A stretch of DNA of 64,000 nucleotides, from NCBI GenBank assembly GCA_015832175.1, contig WJXW01000003.1, forward strand, positions 3,100,001-3,164,000. The letters are read 5' to 3'. How positions within the stretch are numbered: the first letter of the stretch is position 1; each line of letters begins with the position of its first letter. The translations under genes were made by a program, and so were the position numbers. Shown one piece after another: positions 11,328 to 24,138 of the stretch. Below the pieces are notes generated by a model that did no database searches, was not told the DNA's origin, and worked only from the letters and a program-made list of their open reading frames with translations. The DNA comes from Paraphaeosphaeria minitans. Lineage: Eukaryota; Ascomycota; Dothideomycetes; Pleosporales; Didymosphaeriaceae.

Positions 11328-13228
11328 ATGCTGACGTCTTGTGGGCGTCCGCGCAAGCAACATCCTGCCTGCCTACTACACACCTGCGCTGCGTCCTTTG
11401 CCGCGGGACGAAGGCTCCATCCAAGCGACCGAGGAGACGGGCATACCTTTTGACGCGCTGATGGAAGTTCCCACAGGCGGTATCCCTGACGAAGGGTAGA
11501 GATGATACTATTAGCCACGGGGAGGGTGTGGTGAGGTATCGATAAGCCCGTCTCGTGGTGACGCCATGCATCGCGCCGAAGACAGCCGACATACAACGTC
11601 CATCTCACCCTCATGCCACCTCGGCCCGCAGCAGCAGCATCTGACGCTTCCAAGCGACGAGAAAACAAGAGCGTATGTGAATGTGCCTCGGAGTGCCTAA
11701 AAGTAGAGGGTGGAATCGCAGCGTGCCATCCGAGGTAAACCGCGGAGATCTCCCACCATAGGGAGGGTCATTTGGCTGTGGCTGAGGCTGTGCGCGGTCG
11801 CTCCCGCACCCATCCCATCTGCCCTACGCGCGCCTCAACCGTCCAGATCCAGATCGTCGAATAAGGTGCTGACCGTCAAGGCCTCGGTACAACACCACAA
11901 TGCCATATCCCACCGATGCGGCATGAGCATGCGAGCCCCTGGGGCTAGATGCAGCTGCGAGGCTCAGCTGCGTAGGGGTCGCAGTGCTGCAAGGCTGGCG
12001 TGTATAGCGTTATTGTACGTTGCGTTGTGCGCCGAATAGGAGGGTGGGTAATAGTGTACAGCGTAGGGAGGAGAGGATTGGGCTAGTTCAGCCGTGCTGT
12101 TGGGGCCAGGCGTCGTACAGATGCAAGTAAGAAAAAATCGGTATACCACGGGTAGGGTTTGTACGCTGCGTAGCGCAGCCTTGCGAGAGTCTAGATGGTG
12201 TTGGCATCGCATCGAGGATTCATCAGCGGCTTCTAGCCTTGTGTCGTAACGATGCTATTCACGGAGCGCGCGATGTCGCTATGATCAAGTTCATGATAGT
12301 GCAGGTGCGATGTAGCAAGCTGAGGGATGCCTTGAGAGATAATCTATGGTACAACCATGCTTTCCCTTGCTTTCGGGGGTATCATATGTGCGCGAGGGAC
12401 GTACAAGAAGGTGATACATGGACAAAGGACGAAGGGCTCAGTTGTACAGACAACTTTGGGGACGACATAGACATGTATTCGGAACACGTGAACCTTGTGC
12501 GTACGAGCAAACAGGCAATTTGATCGATCGAAAAGTGACGGAAAGTGACTTTTGTTTGGATAAAGTAAATGTACAGTCAAAAGTCGGGACTGGCAAGGTA
12601 TTGCGAGGAAAGACAGAAACATTGAAAGGGCGCAAACCAAGCCCTCAAACCAGAGCAGGCAACATCGGCCGCTGTAACGTCTAGGTAGTCGTAGCACTTC
12701 GCGTCCAATCGATCTCTGAATCTTTTCGTACTCATAAATCATTACTCCGTCGCTGAACGCGAAAACAAATCGAGCCAAAAATGATTACACCAGATATTAG
12801 AAGCCGCATTACAAAAAATGAGGTCTAACTCTGTGCGGTCCGGATGGTAGCCAGACCATGTCCGGTTCCGACCTGCGAAACCCGACTGAACACCTGCGGA
12901 CCGGACTGCTGGGCGGAGCGATAAGTGTCGCACGACCCAGGTTAGAAAGTGATACGAAGGATCGATGAAGGGACTATCCGCGCAAAACGCGAGTATGCAA
13001 TGAAATCCTCCAACTTGTCGCAAAGTTAGGATTCGGATTACAGATCGCCTTCGTGCGAAAGTGGCCTTTGCGTTGGCCCGAGGACAGACGCCCATTCATG
13101 CGATACGAGGTGGTGCATGATCGAATGAATCGACGCCTTCTAGAAACGTCATCGGGCTGGTCCGCGGGGCTCGGCGGGCAGGTTTTGTAAAAAACTCAGG
13201 CTAAGCACACGTCCGAAGGACAACACGA
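8701..13228. other. Gene-poor region, 4.5 kb
   Basis: No gene that I can support. The longest frame (9402-10217, minus, about 270 codons) lacks an ATG near its start, matches no family I recognise and has mixed composition, so it is treated as chance. A (GT)17 microsatellite lies at 11289-11322. The part 8701-9000 should contain the F-box gene promoter, and 12700-13228 the 3' region of the zinc-finger gene. Confidence 0.45.
11289..11322. repeat. (GT)17 microsatellite
   Basis: Seventeen uninterrupted GT units in an intergenic region. It opens reading frames in both directions that are not genes. Confidence 0.97.
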
Positions 13229-15509
13229 TCAATCGTGGTTACCTCCGCGGCGCCTATGCTTGCCGGGAAAGTCGACTTCAGGATGAACAACGCGCTGTTG
13301 GAAATCAGTATGCGTTGCGCTAGTGACGAGTGCTGTAGTGGTGGAATCTTACCATGTGGCGGGTCAAGGCGTCATTGCGGGAAAATGTCTTCTCCTCGAC
13401 GCATAGTGCGCATCGAACCTTTTGCTTGCGCGCGTTGTGGATCGTGTCCTCGTGCCGGGTAAGATCGTAGGGCCTCGAGAAGATAGTATTGCAAGGCTTT
13501 CCCGTCGTGGGGTTGATTCGCTCGCACTTATGAGGCCCTGCTTGCGAGTTGCGTTCCAGCAAAGCCGCTGATGTCATGCTGGAGCCCGTCGTCGTCGTCG
13601 CCGTCGCAGAACTGCGATGACCCTCGCGCTTGTGCTTTTGCAGCTTTTGTGGAGTTTCGAAGCGCTGCGAGCATCCGTGATAGGTGCAGGTGTACGTCCC
13701 GCTATCGGCGCTAGAATCTGCGGGCTTCACCAGGCGATCACTCGATTGACTTCCCGGCTCGAGGCCCGCTTCGCTCGCGCTAGACTCCATGGATGTGAGA
13801 TGCGCCGGAAACTGAGGATTGGAATCCGGGACAGCTTGCATGTTGGATGCCGTGCGATATTGAGATGGGGGTGCGAAGGTTGCCATGTCGGTGTAACTGG
13901 TTTGCAGCGACGGTGCTGCAAATGCAAATGTCGAGGAGGGTTGCGAAGTGCCAGCAGAAGACGCTGGGAAGTTTGGTGAGAACTGAGGTGTCGCCCAACT
14001 GTCTCTCCGGTAGGACTGACCAGATGTTGTGTCAAAGGTGGATTGGGTGGCGTTTCTATATTGGTCGCCACCGTTGTATTGGTGGTCGTACTCGCTTGCG
14101 CCACCATCCGGGAACAATGGTACCTTGGACTCATCGTCGGTCTCCCGATAATCTAGTAGTGCGTCCTTTGGTGAGATTGTCTTAACGGCTTCCTCATTAG
14201 ACTGTACTCGCGACTTCATTGCGTAAGCTGCATCAGCCTCCACCTTTTGCTCACGTGCTGCCGCTGCGGTGCCGACAACGCCGCGAGGTGAGTTAAATGA
14301 GTTGAGGGGTTGCCTGTAAGGTGATCCTCTCCGGAAGGGTGAGTCACCGCGTGACACCGTACTGGAAGGAGACTGTGATCGTGCCATCTGTGCTGCCTGG
14401 AGACTACGCTGGACAATGTCGTTGGGGTTGCTGTTGCGCCAGGGCGACAGCAGCGTGTTTGCTGCTGGCTTAGCGTGAGGTATTGACTGTGTTTGCGTTA
14501 CACTAGTCGGGTCAAACGAGTAATCCGCGGCAACATCTGTGTACGTCCTTTCGAACTTTGGAACAGGTCGCAAGTCTATGTCGTCATCGTAAGCAATGAA
14601 CTGATTGAAAAGCCACGAGTCCACCTTGCGGAGAGTCTCACCGTTAGGGGGAACCTTGAATTCCAAATCATCACCATGGCTCGTGTGCGGTGTAGCTGGA
14701 GAGTCGTGACCATGACTTGACACTGACTGTCGCGCCGAATGTGCGAAGCCTGGGACATCCTCATCAGGAACATGCTGGTCCATGAGTGCTTGTTTCATGG
14801 ACATATGCGCTGCCATGGTAGAGTCCATGCCTGTCGATGTCGGTGTGTAGTTGTTGAAGCTATGAGATCCCATGAAAGAATCTTGTGTGGGAGTATGTGT
14901 CGGTGTTGGAAGGTGGTTCGAGACGGTCGAGAAGGTTCTAAGGTTTTCGTCAGCTTTGTTCGATGCGTTGAGTAGAGCTGAGCTCGATGGCAAATTCTCG
15001 GAGAGCGCGACGTACGGAAAAGTGGCGGTCGGAACAACAGGCTGGTACTGTGAGCCTGCAGAGCCTACCGACGACGAAGAGGACGCGCGCTGATGCGTCT
15101 TGCCTGTCCGGCTCTGTGCAAGTGTCTGCAGCGACTGGGTGTGACCAGACATATTCTGGAAGGTGTTCCAGTTGTTGTTGATGGTTGCGCCAGTGGCGTT
15201 CATCGACGGAGGGTATACCGCAGGCAGCTGCGGTGTCGGTGTCGACTGCTGGATCCTGATAGATGGGTTGAAGTCGTATGCGCTCGTCATGAACGAATTC
15301 TGGACCTCGTTGACGGCGATATCGGAATCTGCAAACGTCCGCTGTGATTCGATGTAGTCGTTGAGAAGTTTCTGGTCGTAAAGTTGTTGCGCGGAGAGTT
15401 GTTGCGATAGCTGGTCGAAAGAGAGTTGTTGTGGTGATGTAGGTGAAGGAAGCGTAGCGGAAGAGTGGGTCTGTGGGAGGTGTTGACGTCTTTGTGATAG
15501 TGCTAACAT
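13229..15509 (-). CDS. C2H2 zinc-finger transcription factor, RPN4-like
   Basis: The product is 740 aa: exon 1 is 15509-13353, a 58-nt intron spans 13295-13352 (GTAAGA...CAACAG), and exon 2 is 13229-13294. The start is ATG at 15509; codons upstream are TTG-initiated and unlikely. The first 600 residues are Gln/Ser/Thr-rich, as in activation domains. C2H2 fingers fill roughly the last 120 residues: CTYHGCSQRFETPQKLQKH, then CERINPTTGKPCNTIF with SRPYDLTRHEDTIH, then CALCVEEKTFSRNDALTRH. The last finger is completed only by splicing, which adds RVVHPEVDFPGKHRRR. This finger set is the one annotated as Rpn4 (proteasome-gene regulator) in aspergilli. The name rests on my memory of that similarity; target genes are unverified. 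Confidence 0.85.
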
Positions 15510-18500
15510 AGTGTCGAAGAAAAAGTAAGGGACCAGGGCGGGTGGCAAGTTACTTTATACCGAGGACGAATGACCAACTGATGACTCGGCGAGAGTAGGC
15601 CAGTCCTTGATGAGGTGATCTAGTATGGAACGCAGTGGAATGCTAACAAGCCGGCTACGTTCGGAGACTCGGAGCTAAGAAGACTTGTACCTTGGGCTGG
15701 AACGATTGTAATATGCTGAGCGAACGTGTTCGGCCTTGCTTGCCGCTGAATTTGCGCGGAGACTGACTTCTTTCATATGACGCAACAAGACCGGGGTAAG
15801 CCGCCATTGGAGGGACGATCGGCGCTCGGCAACCAGCCCAACCCTTCTGGAACGATACGCCCGCGAGCCTGCATGCACGCTAATAGCCCTGCATACGAAC
15901 CCGGCAAAAATCGAAGCGGGCTGTGCACGTCTTCGGCTGCCATCCGATTTCTTGATACTGCACCCGACAACAAATCGTTACGCTGCACCAAATATAACGA
16001 GCAATAGGCGTGGAGCACTGCGATGCAGCCCTGTACTGATCGCTGTATCGCTGTATCGCTGTATCGATCAGCAAGCGAATGGTCTGCGGGGGCCTTTGTT
16101 GCATGGATTCGGACAGACCCGGAGAAGCCACGAGCTGTTGCAGCAGACGGACACTGCCCAGTACACGGTACTTTGGCAGGATAGGCGAGCCCAAGACACG
16201 ACTCTGTCCTGGTAACTCCTCCGTAGTGTCGAGGATAGTAGGATAGCGCGCTCGACAATGTTGCACGGCCACAGGCCCGCAAGGAAAGCGTCTCTTGCGA
16301 GGTGACAGCGCCACAGCTCTGGACCTCCGCAGTCACCTGTCATGGCGCGTGACCTGTACCTCCTCTGTGGTGCGTGGCCTCGTGGCACCAGACGCCGGAC
16401 ACGTTCCTTTCAGCTCATTTGGCATCGTGATGCGCAATACAGTTCAGTGCAAAGTTGGAGACAGAGCGTCCAGGTGTCTTGGGAAGCATTCGCTGAGGCC
16501 GGTGAGCAACTGCAGAAGCACGCAGAGTGCCATCTACCTGCTCTCTGGACACGCACCAAATCTCCACCACTATAGTTGGTGAACCTAATAATCATCGCCT
16601 TAGACCAGTTAACTGGGATTCCTGCTCGCCAGCACGGAACGTTCATGGCACCCCGCCGGAGACGCTGTTGTGGTGCAAGATGGGCCTTTGGGGTCACAAC
16701 GTACTCCCATGTCCCGGGGCCTGTAACGGTCGACGCGCCCACCGGGCACCGGGAAGCACAGAAAACTCTGCATCCGAACACAACAGTCGGACCACAAGAG
16801 GTGCCGAGGATGGCCGCTGTCCAGCCGTCGTCAAAACAAAGTTGGTGTCAATAACGTGGTGGAGCAATTTTTACTACCATGAGGCTTGTGAGCATTGAGT
16901 GGCCCGGAAAGGCCGTCTTGGCAGGGTCTTGTGGCAGTGCAGACGATCAAGCCACATCTTGGGTCTTGGATGCACTGCAACGGGCGACTGGCCAACCGCA
17001 CCAGTGTTACGGGTGTCGGTACTGCTACTGATCCAGATCTCAAAGACAGCATTGCACTCTCGCAGGCTGTCGTGCGGTGCTCAAACTCGCCAAGGTCGTG
17101 GTGAGCTTCGCTTAAAGGCCTATGACATCATTCTTGCTCTACATTCTACGGGAATAATCGCATGCGAGCAGCCACGCTTCCGATGCTGAATCTTCCATTC
17201 CGGCTCATTTTACATTCCATTCTGGGTAGCTCAGTCTCTAAGCAGACCACACTTTATCAGCTTCCTCGATATTGGCACGACCGTCTCTTCTTGTAACTGT
17301 TGTCGCATATCAATATTGAAGATCGCCAACGGCTGTGGGGCCTCTATCGGGCGCCAGCTGTCCTAGCGTCATGGTCCCCCAATCCGAGAACACGGGTTGG
17401 AAGAGATGCCAGGGCAGTGCGGGGCAGGAAACGCCCTGCGTCAACTACTGGAACCCTCTTCTCGCTTCGATGCTGATTTGGGAACTTGGAATGCCGATCA
17501 TGACGAGTCGCTGCCTCATTCCTCCTCGAGTCTCCCTGCAGTCGGCATGCACTTGTCTTTCATGACAAATGGATCATTCGCTTCCCTTTTACCGTTCTGG
17601 TGCAGTAGACTATGGGAATGCACAGGTGCCGTGCGCCGTTGCCGATGCGTCCTGCGGTCCGCATATGCAGGGAAGCAAGAAAATCTTGCAAGCCAATTCA
17701 ACGCGCGGCGTGGCTTCTGCATGGCTCGTTTCATTGAACGTCAATGCTCGTTTGAATTCGTACGTGCAGCCGGTGTGTGTGCCCCTATGGACAGCACACC
17801 TACCGCATCTGTTAGACTGAGCATTCATCACTCAGCACCTAGTAAACTTTCGCAATGCCCAGCAGTGAACCTGCGAAGCATTTTCTGTTCTTCGGCGTGG
17901 GCGATGGTTGGAAATCAACAACTCGGCGCAATGCATCGGCCCACAGACAACAGCGTTACCTTCGGATAGATATCTGCCGACCTCGGTAGAAGTGGTATAC
18001 GGCGCATATACGGCGCACACGCGGCGCAAGCTCGGTTGTTGGGTGTAGTTATCTTTGTAAAACCCTTAGCGCTCACTTGTCTAAAATTTCGTTGGCACCG
18101 GGTAGGGCTGTGGGAAAGAGCTCGGCCCGCGGCCCCCGCGGAATCGGAGCCTTACTCGTAAATCCCTTTTGCTTGCTCCTGCACGAGTCCGGATACCCGC
18201 AGCCTATGGCCTCCACTCCGATTCCGATAATTCGTCCGCGAAGCAGCTACTGTTAAAGCAGCCCGATTACACGTGGAAGGCTTTGCTTGAGGCTGAGCTA
18301 AATAAGCTGACCACTAACCGCAGACTTTTCGTGTCGCCAAGCTTTTGGCCCTGTCCTCGCAACGCGAGCTGGAGATGGATAAATCTGAACTAGATATAAA
18401 TCTGAACTAGACAAGCGAAGGCGGCGACTGCGAAATCTACGGGAATCTGGGGAAAGGCGTCCAAGGCGTCAACTTCTCCCGGCTCCCGTGATGCCGTCGC

Positions 18501-20352
18501 CACCACGTGGGTCAATACCATCTCACCGGCGCACTCTAGTCACCGCTAATTCCCGGGCGGTGAGTATGCGGCAACATGGACGCGTACTCTAATTGTACGA
18601 GCTGATGTTCAATTTGAAATCTCCTGGTCGTCATTTCTATAAACGTACTGTAGTGTCTTCGGCATTGCGGTTTTCGGCACAGACCCTGGACGAGTAAACC
18701 TTAGACAAATTGGTGCAGTGAAGGACGGCTTCAGCTGTGGATTTTTTTGAAATTGCTGCACCAATCATGTACATGTGCTCGCGAATCTCTACGTCAACTT
18801 TTAATCAGAGGTAAATTGACCCAGGACCGCCGTTGTCACCAGCTCTCCGCAGAAAAATCTTCCCATATATGCTATGCGTTATTGATGGCTCGATGCCATA
18901 TTTTATCTCAGATTGTCACCATTACCATGTGTCCTTGCCGTTGCGACTATACATCCATAGACAGCGTCCCTAATAAAGATTACCTCACAGCGATCTGGCA
19001 TCGTAGACGTGCAGCTGCATGTGTTTACTTATGCCCTTGGAAAAAACGACTAGCGATTGAAATGTTTCGCGCACTTTGGCAAGCCATGGCAAAACCCAGC
19101 ACATGATTTTAGTACCCTACTAAAACACAGACATTTCAAATTTATCAAGTGAAAACCACACAGATATGAACCCCTTCTTGCTCTGCATGTATCAACACGA
19201 TGACATAGGCTATCGACCACCTGAAGCCCGCACAATTACCGTATTGGGAGTGACTTGACTTATTTGCGATTTGACATCGAATCTTTTAAGCTTCTGGCAA
19301 GGTTTATCCTACTGCTAGAAACGAGGTCTATCTCCTTTGACTCAACCTACTACTGACATAAGCCAATTTTTAAGGCAAAACAAAGATCACCATAGGGCCG
19401 AAACAAGGTGTCCTTAGCAGCATATCGCGACAGTCGACTCCGGTTCAACCAAGTCGCAATGGCTTACTTCTTAGTCTACCAGTCACTTTGCATTCCTGGA
19501 AAGTATAACCAGGCCTTGTAGTCATCTGTGATCAGATTCATGTTGATGTATTAATTTGATAGGGAATGTAACTTCACAAAACACGTAACTTCATGTCGAG
19601 AGCAATGGCCTGCTCTATGTAGAAGCATATATGTGAAAGATATGCTTACGGTCGCCAATATCGTGCGCAATAGAACGACTGCCGTCGTCTCGCAGCCCGT
19701 CTGCGCAATCCAAACGTAGTATCTGGAACGTGGCCACTACAGCATACTATAAATGATAGCGCGCTCACTATACTGGTCGACTCTTAAGTGTGCTAGAAAT
19801 CTGAGCATTGATTCAGAAAAGGTTATCAAGCCATGTCCTTCTGCAAAATGACGCTAGGAAGGAGAATGGCGAAATCAGGCTCTTGAAACACAAGCGAGCA
19901 CCTGGTAATTTTTTGCGTACAGCATTTGAGACATCTAAGACCTTTCATTTCCCATGGGCCTCACAGATAAACCTGGCGTCGTTCAAAGCAGGAATTATTG
20001 CGCAACTCATGGAAAGGGAAAATGAAAGCGCTGGCCGTTACTTTTCCATCAACGGAAACTACTTTAGTATGCCGCCCCGGGCCCCCACTTCGGCTTGACC
20101 CACAGCACACACACACAAATTACAACATGTTATCGCTGTCTCGAGTTCTAAGCCGATTGCTCCGTGGTGTCCATTTTATTCCGAAATCGCTCCTGACGAC
20201 CACGGAATTGAAGACGTACACTGCAGTGATATAAATATGTATTCCACGTTTTCTGACACAAACTCCTACGACGCGAACAAGTACTGCTTCGATATTTCGC
20301 TGCCAGACAACTTGTGCCACGACGTCGGACTTATAGAGCTGATAGCTTCGTC
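15510..20352. other. Gene-free region, 4.8 kb
   Basis: No coding region I can support on either strand. Short frames (for example 15773-16336 minus and 17397-17969 plus) show no domain, no codon pattern and no family resemblance. A short octamer tandem repeat lies at 16041-16066. The stretch 18.7-20 kb looks more AT-rich than the flanks. It might be decayed repeat DNA, but I cannot name an element. Confidence 0.45.
16041..16066. repeat. Octamer tandem repeat (CGCTGTAT)x3
   Basis: Three perfect copies of CGCTGTAT in a row plus a partial fourth, in noncoding DNA. Confidence 0.9.
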
Positions 20353-21763
20353 ATGGATGACCACGAACTGCAAGCGATCAACCCTCGCGAGGTTGAGGCC
20401 GACACCAATTCAAGCGAGCCAAACCTGCCAAGGGTAGATGGAGGCAAAGATGCATATCTGGTCCTGGCATCTGTCTTTGTACAGGGAGCCTTGATCTGGG
20501 GTGAGAAGTTAACCTGATCAGCCCGGTTTGGTTACGAAGCTAACATCCAAGAGGCTTTGTGTACGGATTCGGTGTCTTCCAAGAATACTATTCACGACAA
20601 CCGCAATTCTCCGGTAACGTGTCGGGCCTTGCTGCTATCGGCACGACAGGATCTGTTAGTCGCCCTGAACAATGAACTACCAGATCGTCGGATTAATGTT
20701 AGAATAGGGCATAATGTATCTCACGTCGCCGCTTGTGTATGGCTTCTTTCAGTGGCATCCAGAATGGCGTAGGACCGTCAGCCTGATTGGCTTCGCTATC
20801 ATGCTGTCCGGCATGGTAGGCGCTTCGTTCGCAAACTCGGTCACACAATTGCTCGTAACGCAGGGAGTTCTATACGGTCTGGGAGGCTCACTGCTCTTTT
20901 TCCCAGTCTATTCTTACCTCGATGATTGGTTCGTCAAGCGCCGCGGTCTAGCATTCGGCGTAATGATTGCTGGCGATGGAACGGGAGGTGTTGTCATTCC
21001 TTTGATCACACAGTGGATGCTTGACAGATGGGGTTTCCGAACGGCGATGCGCGTGTGGTCCATTATTAGCTTCTGCTTCGTCTCTGCGTCGCTGATCTGC
21101 TTGAAGCCTCGCCCAAAGGTTCGAAACACTGCCGAAACAGTCTCCCGAGGCTTCGACATGCGTTTTCTCAGAAGTCCCGCTTTCTGGATCCTCCAGGCTG
21201 GAAACATATGCCAGGGTCTGGGCTACTTCATGCCGATCCTATACATGCCTTCTTTTGCTGCTGCCCGGGGCTGGCCTAACATCACTGGCACTATCGCCGT
21301 TTCTCTGTGCAACATATCCCTCGTTGTTGGCGCGACCGCGACTGGCTGGATTGTCGATCGATACCATGTCACCACGGCCATCATGATTTCCTGCGTTGGC
21401 ACTATGGTGGCTGTTTTCATATTCTGGAGCTTCTCGGTTTACCAACCCATGCTGTTCATCTTCGCAATCACCTACGGGATCTTTGCTGGCGGTTTCCCTG
21501 CCACATGGTCGGGCTGCGCCAATCCGGTGCGCCGGAAATATCCTGTGGAGAATGGCATGATTGTCGCACTATTCACAGCAGGCAAGGGGATAGCCTCCGT
21601 CATTTCTGGTCCAGTGAGCGGAGCACTGATCGAAGCCGATACATGGAAGGGCCAAGTAGGGTTCGCGTATGGCAGTGGTTATGGGTATATGATAATCTTC
21701 TCAGGTATCACCGCGTCATTTGCAAGCATTGGATGGATAGGACGGCGATTAGGGTTAGTGTAA
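20353..21763 (+). CDS. MFS transporter, monocarboxylate (MCT/MCH)-like
   Basis: Plasma- or organelle-membrane carrier of the major facilitator superfamily. Exons are 20353-20500, 20554-20654 and 20708-21763; both introns are 53 nt (GTGAGA...AAGAG and GTTAGT...AATAG). Product 434 aa with about 11-12 hydrophobic helices. The opening GGKDAYLVLASVF, the WGFVYGFGVFQEYY segment in TM1 and the loop after TM4 (DDWFVKRRGLAFG) are typical of the fungal MCH branch, as is the cytosolic loop with KPRPK. The start ATG at 20353 gives a short acidic cytosolic N-terminus. The frame is intact. It is convergent with the methyltransferase 150 bases downstream. The substrate is unknown; members of this branch carry carboxylates, riboflavin or other small molecules. 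Confidence 0.92.
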
Positions 21764-21916
21764 AAGTTCAAAATTTGGGATACTTGGAGATTGTGGTCAA
21801 ATTGGAGTTCCGCACACAGACCGTAGGGGCAACTCTGGTCACAGAACGATTCCATCCTGACGCATATTCAGATACTTTATCTGATTACGCCGAGACCATA
21901 GTGCAGGCGAACCATA

Positions 21917-22552
21917 TCATGACTTTCTCAACGCCAGTACGAGGCCACCGCTTTCTTCTTCTTTGAACTTTCGATAATTGTGCAAGTTGTTCTCCAATAC
22001 TTCCACTGTCCCACTGTCTTCTAGTCCTCTCACTATCTTTTCGAAATCCGATTCTTTCCAGAAACTCTCCAGGATAGTGGCTATGAGTATACCACCAGCT
22101 TTTACAATTCGTACGAGCTCTGGTAACGGCTCTGCTCCTACGTGCCCGTGGGTGAAAGTCCCACTGCACGTCAGCGCATCGTAAGTGCCGTCCTTGATAT
22201 CAAGCTTTCTCGTCAAGTCTGCAACCTCCAGCTTCCGGTATGCGCCGGTCTTCTCTGCTACCTTGAGCATGCCTTCACTAAGATCTAGGCCGTCGATCGT
22301 CTTGAAGCCGGACTGTTGAAGTGCGACGCCAACAAGGCCGCTGCCACAGCCTGCGTCGACTACGATTGCGTCCAGCGTAGGAACCTTGAGATACTTTGGC
22401 ACCATCTCGGCGACGATTTGTGGCGCAGTGAAACTGTAGGTTTGCATATCTGCATCGTAGCTGGATGCCCATTGGTCGTAGAGCTGCCGCGACTCATCCT
22501 TGCTTTTGGCTGCGAAAACACGGTCGAGGAAAGACTTATCAGTGGAAGACAT
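21917..22552 (-). CDS. SAM-dependent methyltransferase, METTL27/WBSCR27-like
   Basis: The 211-residue class I methyltransferase is a single exon. The ATG at 22552-22550 is the first in frame; the codons before it would need a TTG start. Motif I (VVDAGCGSGLVG) lies at about 64-75, the acidic end of strand 2 in GLDLSEGML, and the family's LYDQWASSYDADM at about 24-36. The TCSGTFTHGHVG segment is characteristic of the WBSCR27 group. It probably acts on a small molecule, but the substrate is unknown. It is convergent with the MFS gene. No frame damage. Confidence 0.88.
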   Translation of the reverse strand: MSSTDKSFLDRVFAAKSKDESRQLYDQWASSYDADMQTYSFTAPQIVAEMVPKYLKVPTLDAIVVDAGCGSGLVGVALQQSGFKTIDGLDLSEGMLKVAEKTGAYRKLEVADLTRKLDIKDGTYDALTCSGTFTHGHVGAEPLPELVRIVKAGGILIATILESFWKESDFEKIVRGLEDSGTVEVLENNLHNYRKFKEEESGGLVLALRKS

Positions 22553-24138
22553 AGTGATGTTTTCGTTGTTATTGATGAGATGTAATTGATTGCGTGTACT
22601 TCTTGTCAATGGCTGTCTAAAAGCCAAATAGTGCGGCTGAGCTTACGCAGAATGACGTCACATGTCTCCAGACATCAACGAATATCTTAGGTGAAAATAC
22701 CCAAACAGCTTACAGCTTCGGAAGGATATGTGGATGTGACACCCTGAAGTGCGTCAGAAATCTAAATACCTACTCTTCGAAAGTTCAACATTGGATATTT
22801 GCGTTCGGCGTGGCCATGTCATCCTTGGTTCTCATCAGCGTCAACACAATGGAATAAGTATCACCGCAGCTTCCGACTCGTCTATCAATATTGATCAGCC
22901 ATGAGAATATCCCAAAGTCGTTAAGTTTCTTGAACAGGCATCCCACGTATTGCTCAGTCGCAACGCGACTACACATGGCGTCCACAGGCTGGGTAAGGTA
23001 GCCAGGACACATGGATACGTTGCGAAATCGAGACATGCTCCTAAGAAAAAACTGCAGATGTTGGGCGACAGGAGTATAGGAATACTCAGTTCACTCAAAT
23101 TTACTGGCGTTACCTTGTTGAGTGGCTCAGACATCAATTCTTGTGGCAAATGAAAGATAAAAATGCAACATCCTCAGTTGTAAGCTGTCGCACTCATTGG
23201 GCCTCAACAAGGTTGTTGCGTCGCGGGAAGAATACATTTTCCTAATATCGGTATAAGTGCTGATAGCATTGACTACCTAGCAGGCATAAAGTTTCCGCGT
23301 CGCACAGTCACGCTTTGTGGAAATCCGACCAACGAGCACTGTTCTACACATCTTATAGCACGAGTAGAATTTCATCTTCGACATCCTCTATCACCGCAAT
23401 CCATAAGAAGCACGCCCATGACATCGAGAGGAGATCAGATTGCTGAGAGAACGTAAAAATGTGGACGATATAATTTTGCTACTCTGCGGCACAGAAGGAG
23501 TTCACTGGGGAGTCGCTCAACCGACGGTATGACATGAAAGCGACACCATTACTCCCCTCGAACCATAGACAGGCAACTTTACCAGGAAGAGCAGGAATGT
23601 CTACAGCTACAAAAGCCTTCACGGAACACCCATACACATACTATAGTATTCGGGTTATATACACATGGGCCTTATCACCTCGAAGAACGACTAAGAGACT
23701 TCAGCTACCTCGCCATAAGCAGCCATCGTGCAAATAAAAGTGAGCAAGAAGAAGCTTATTCGATTGCCGATCATGCAGAACGCACGTGGATGCCAAGTTC
23801 TCGAATATTACTGAACCGGGTAGGCGGAATCTAAATTTGCGCTTAGCTTCGACGTGCGCTTTACGCAGACAGATCACAGAAAGGCCTTGGCCTAGTGCGG
23901 GTGGTTTATTTTTTTTTTTCAATCCTTCTATGCTTTGCCCCACGCAATGCGTATCTCCGTTCGATCATGTTTTGTATCCTGTGAGCGCTCGAGGCTCACG
24001 ATGAGATCTGTAAAGTAAGTGTGTACGTACCCACTTTACAACCATCAATACGCTCATTCCAATCTTCTCAACACTCCCTTACAAATCTTCAACATCTTAC
24101 ATTCTCAATTCCTATATTCTAGATACATTTTTCACCAA
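22553..24138. other. Intergenic, no gene seen
   Basis: About 1.6 kb with only short frames. The first part should hold the methyltransferase promoter. No repeat or RNA gene is recognised. Confidence 0.4.

Noticed and set aside
17215..17290. tRNA-like start (GGGTAGCTCAGT)
   Set aside because: The following bases do not give the anticodon arm, a TTCRA box or a closing acceptor stem.
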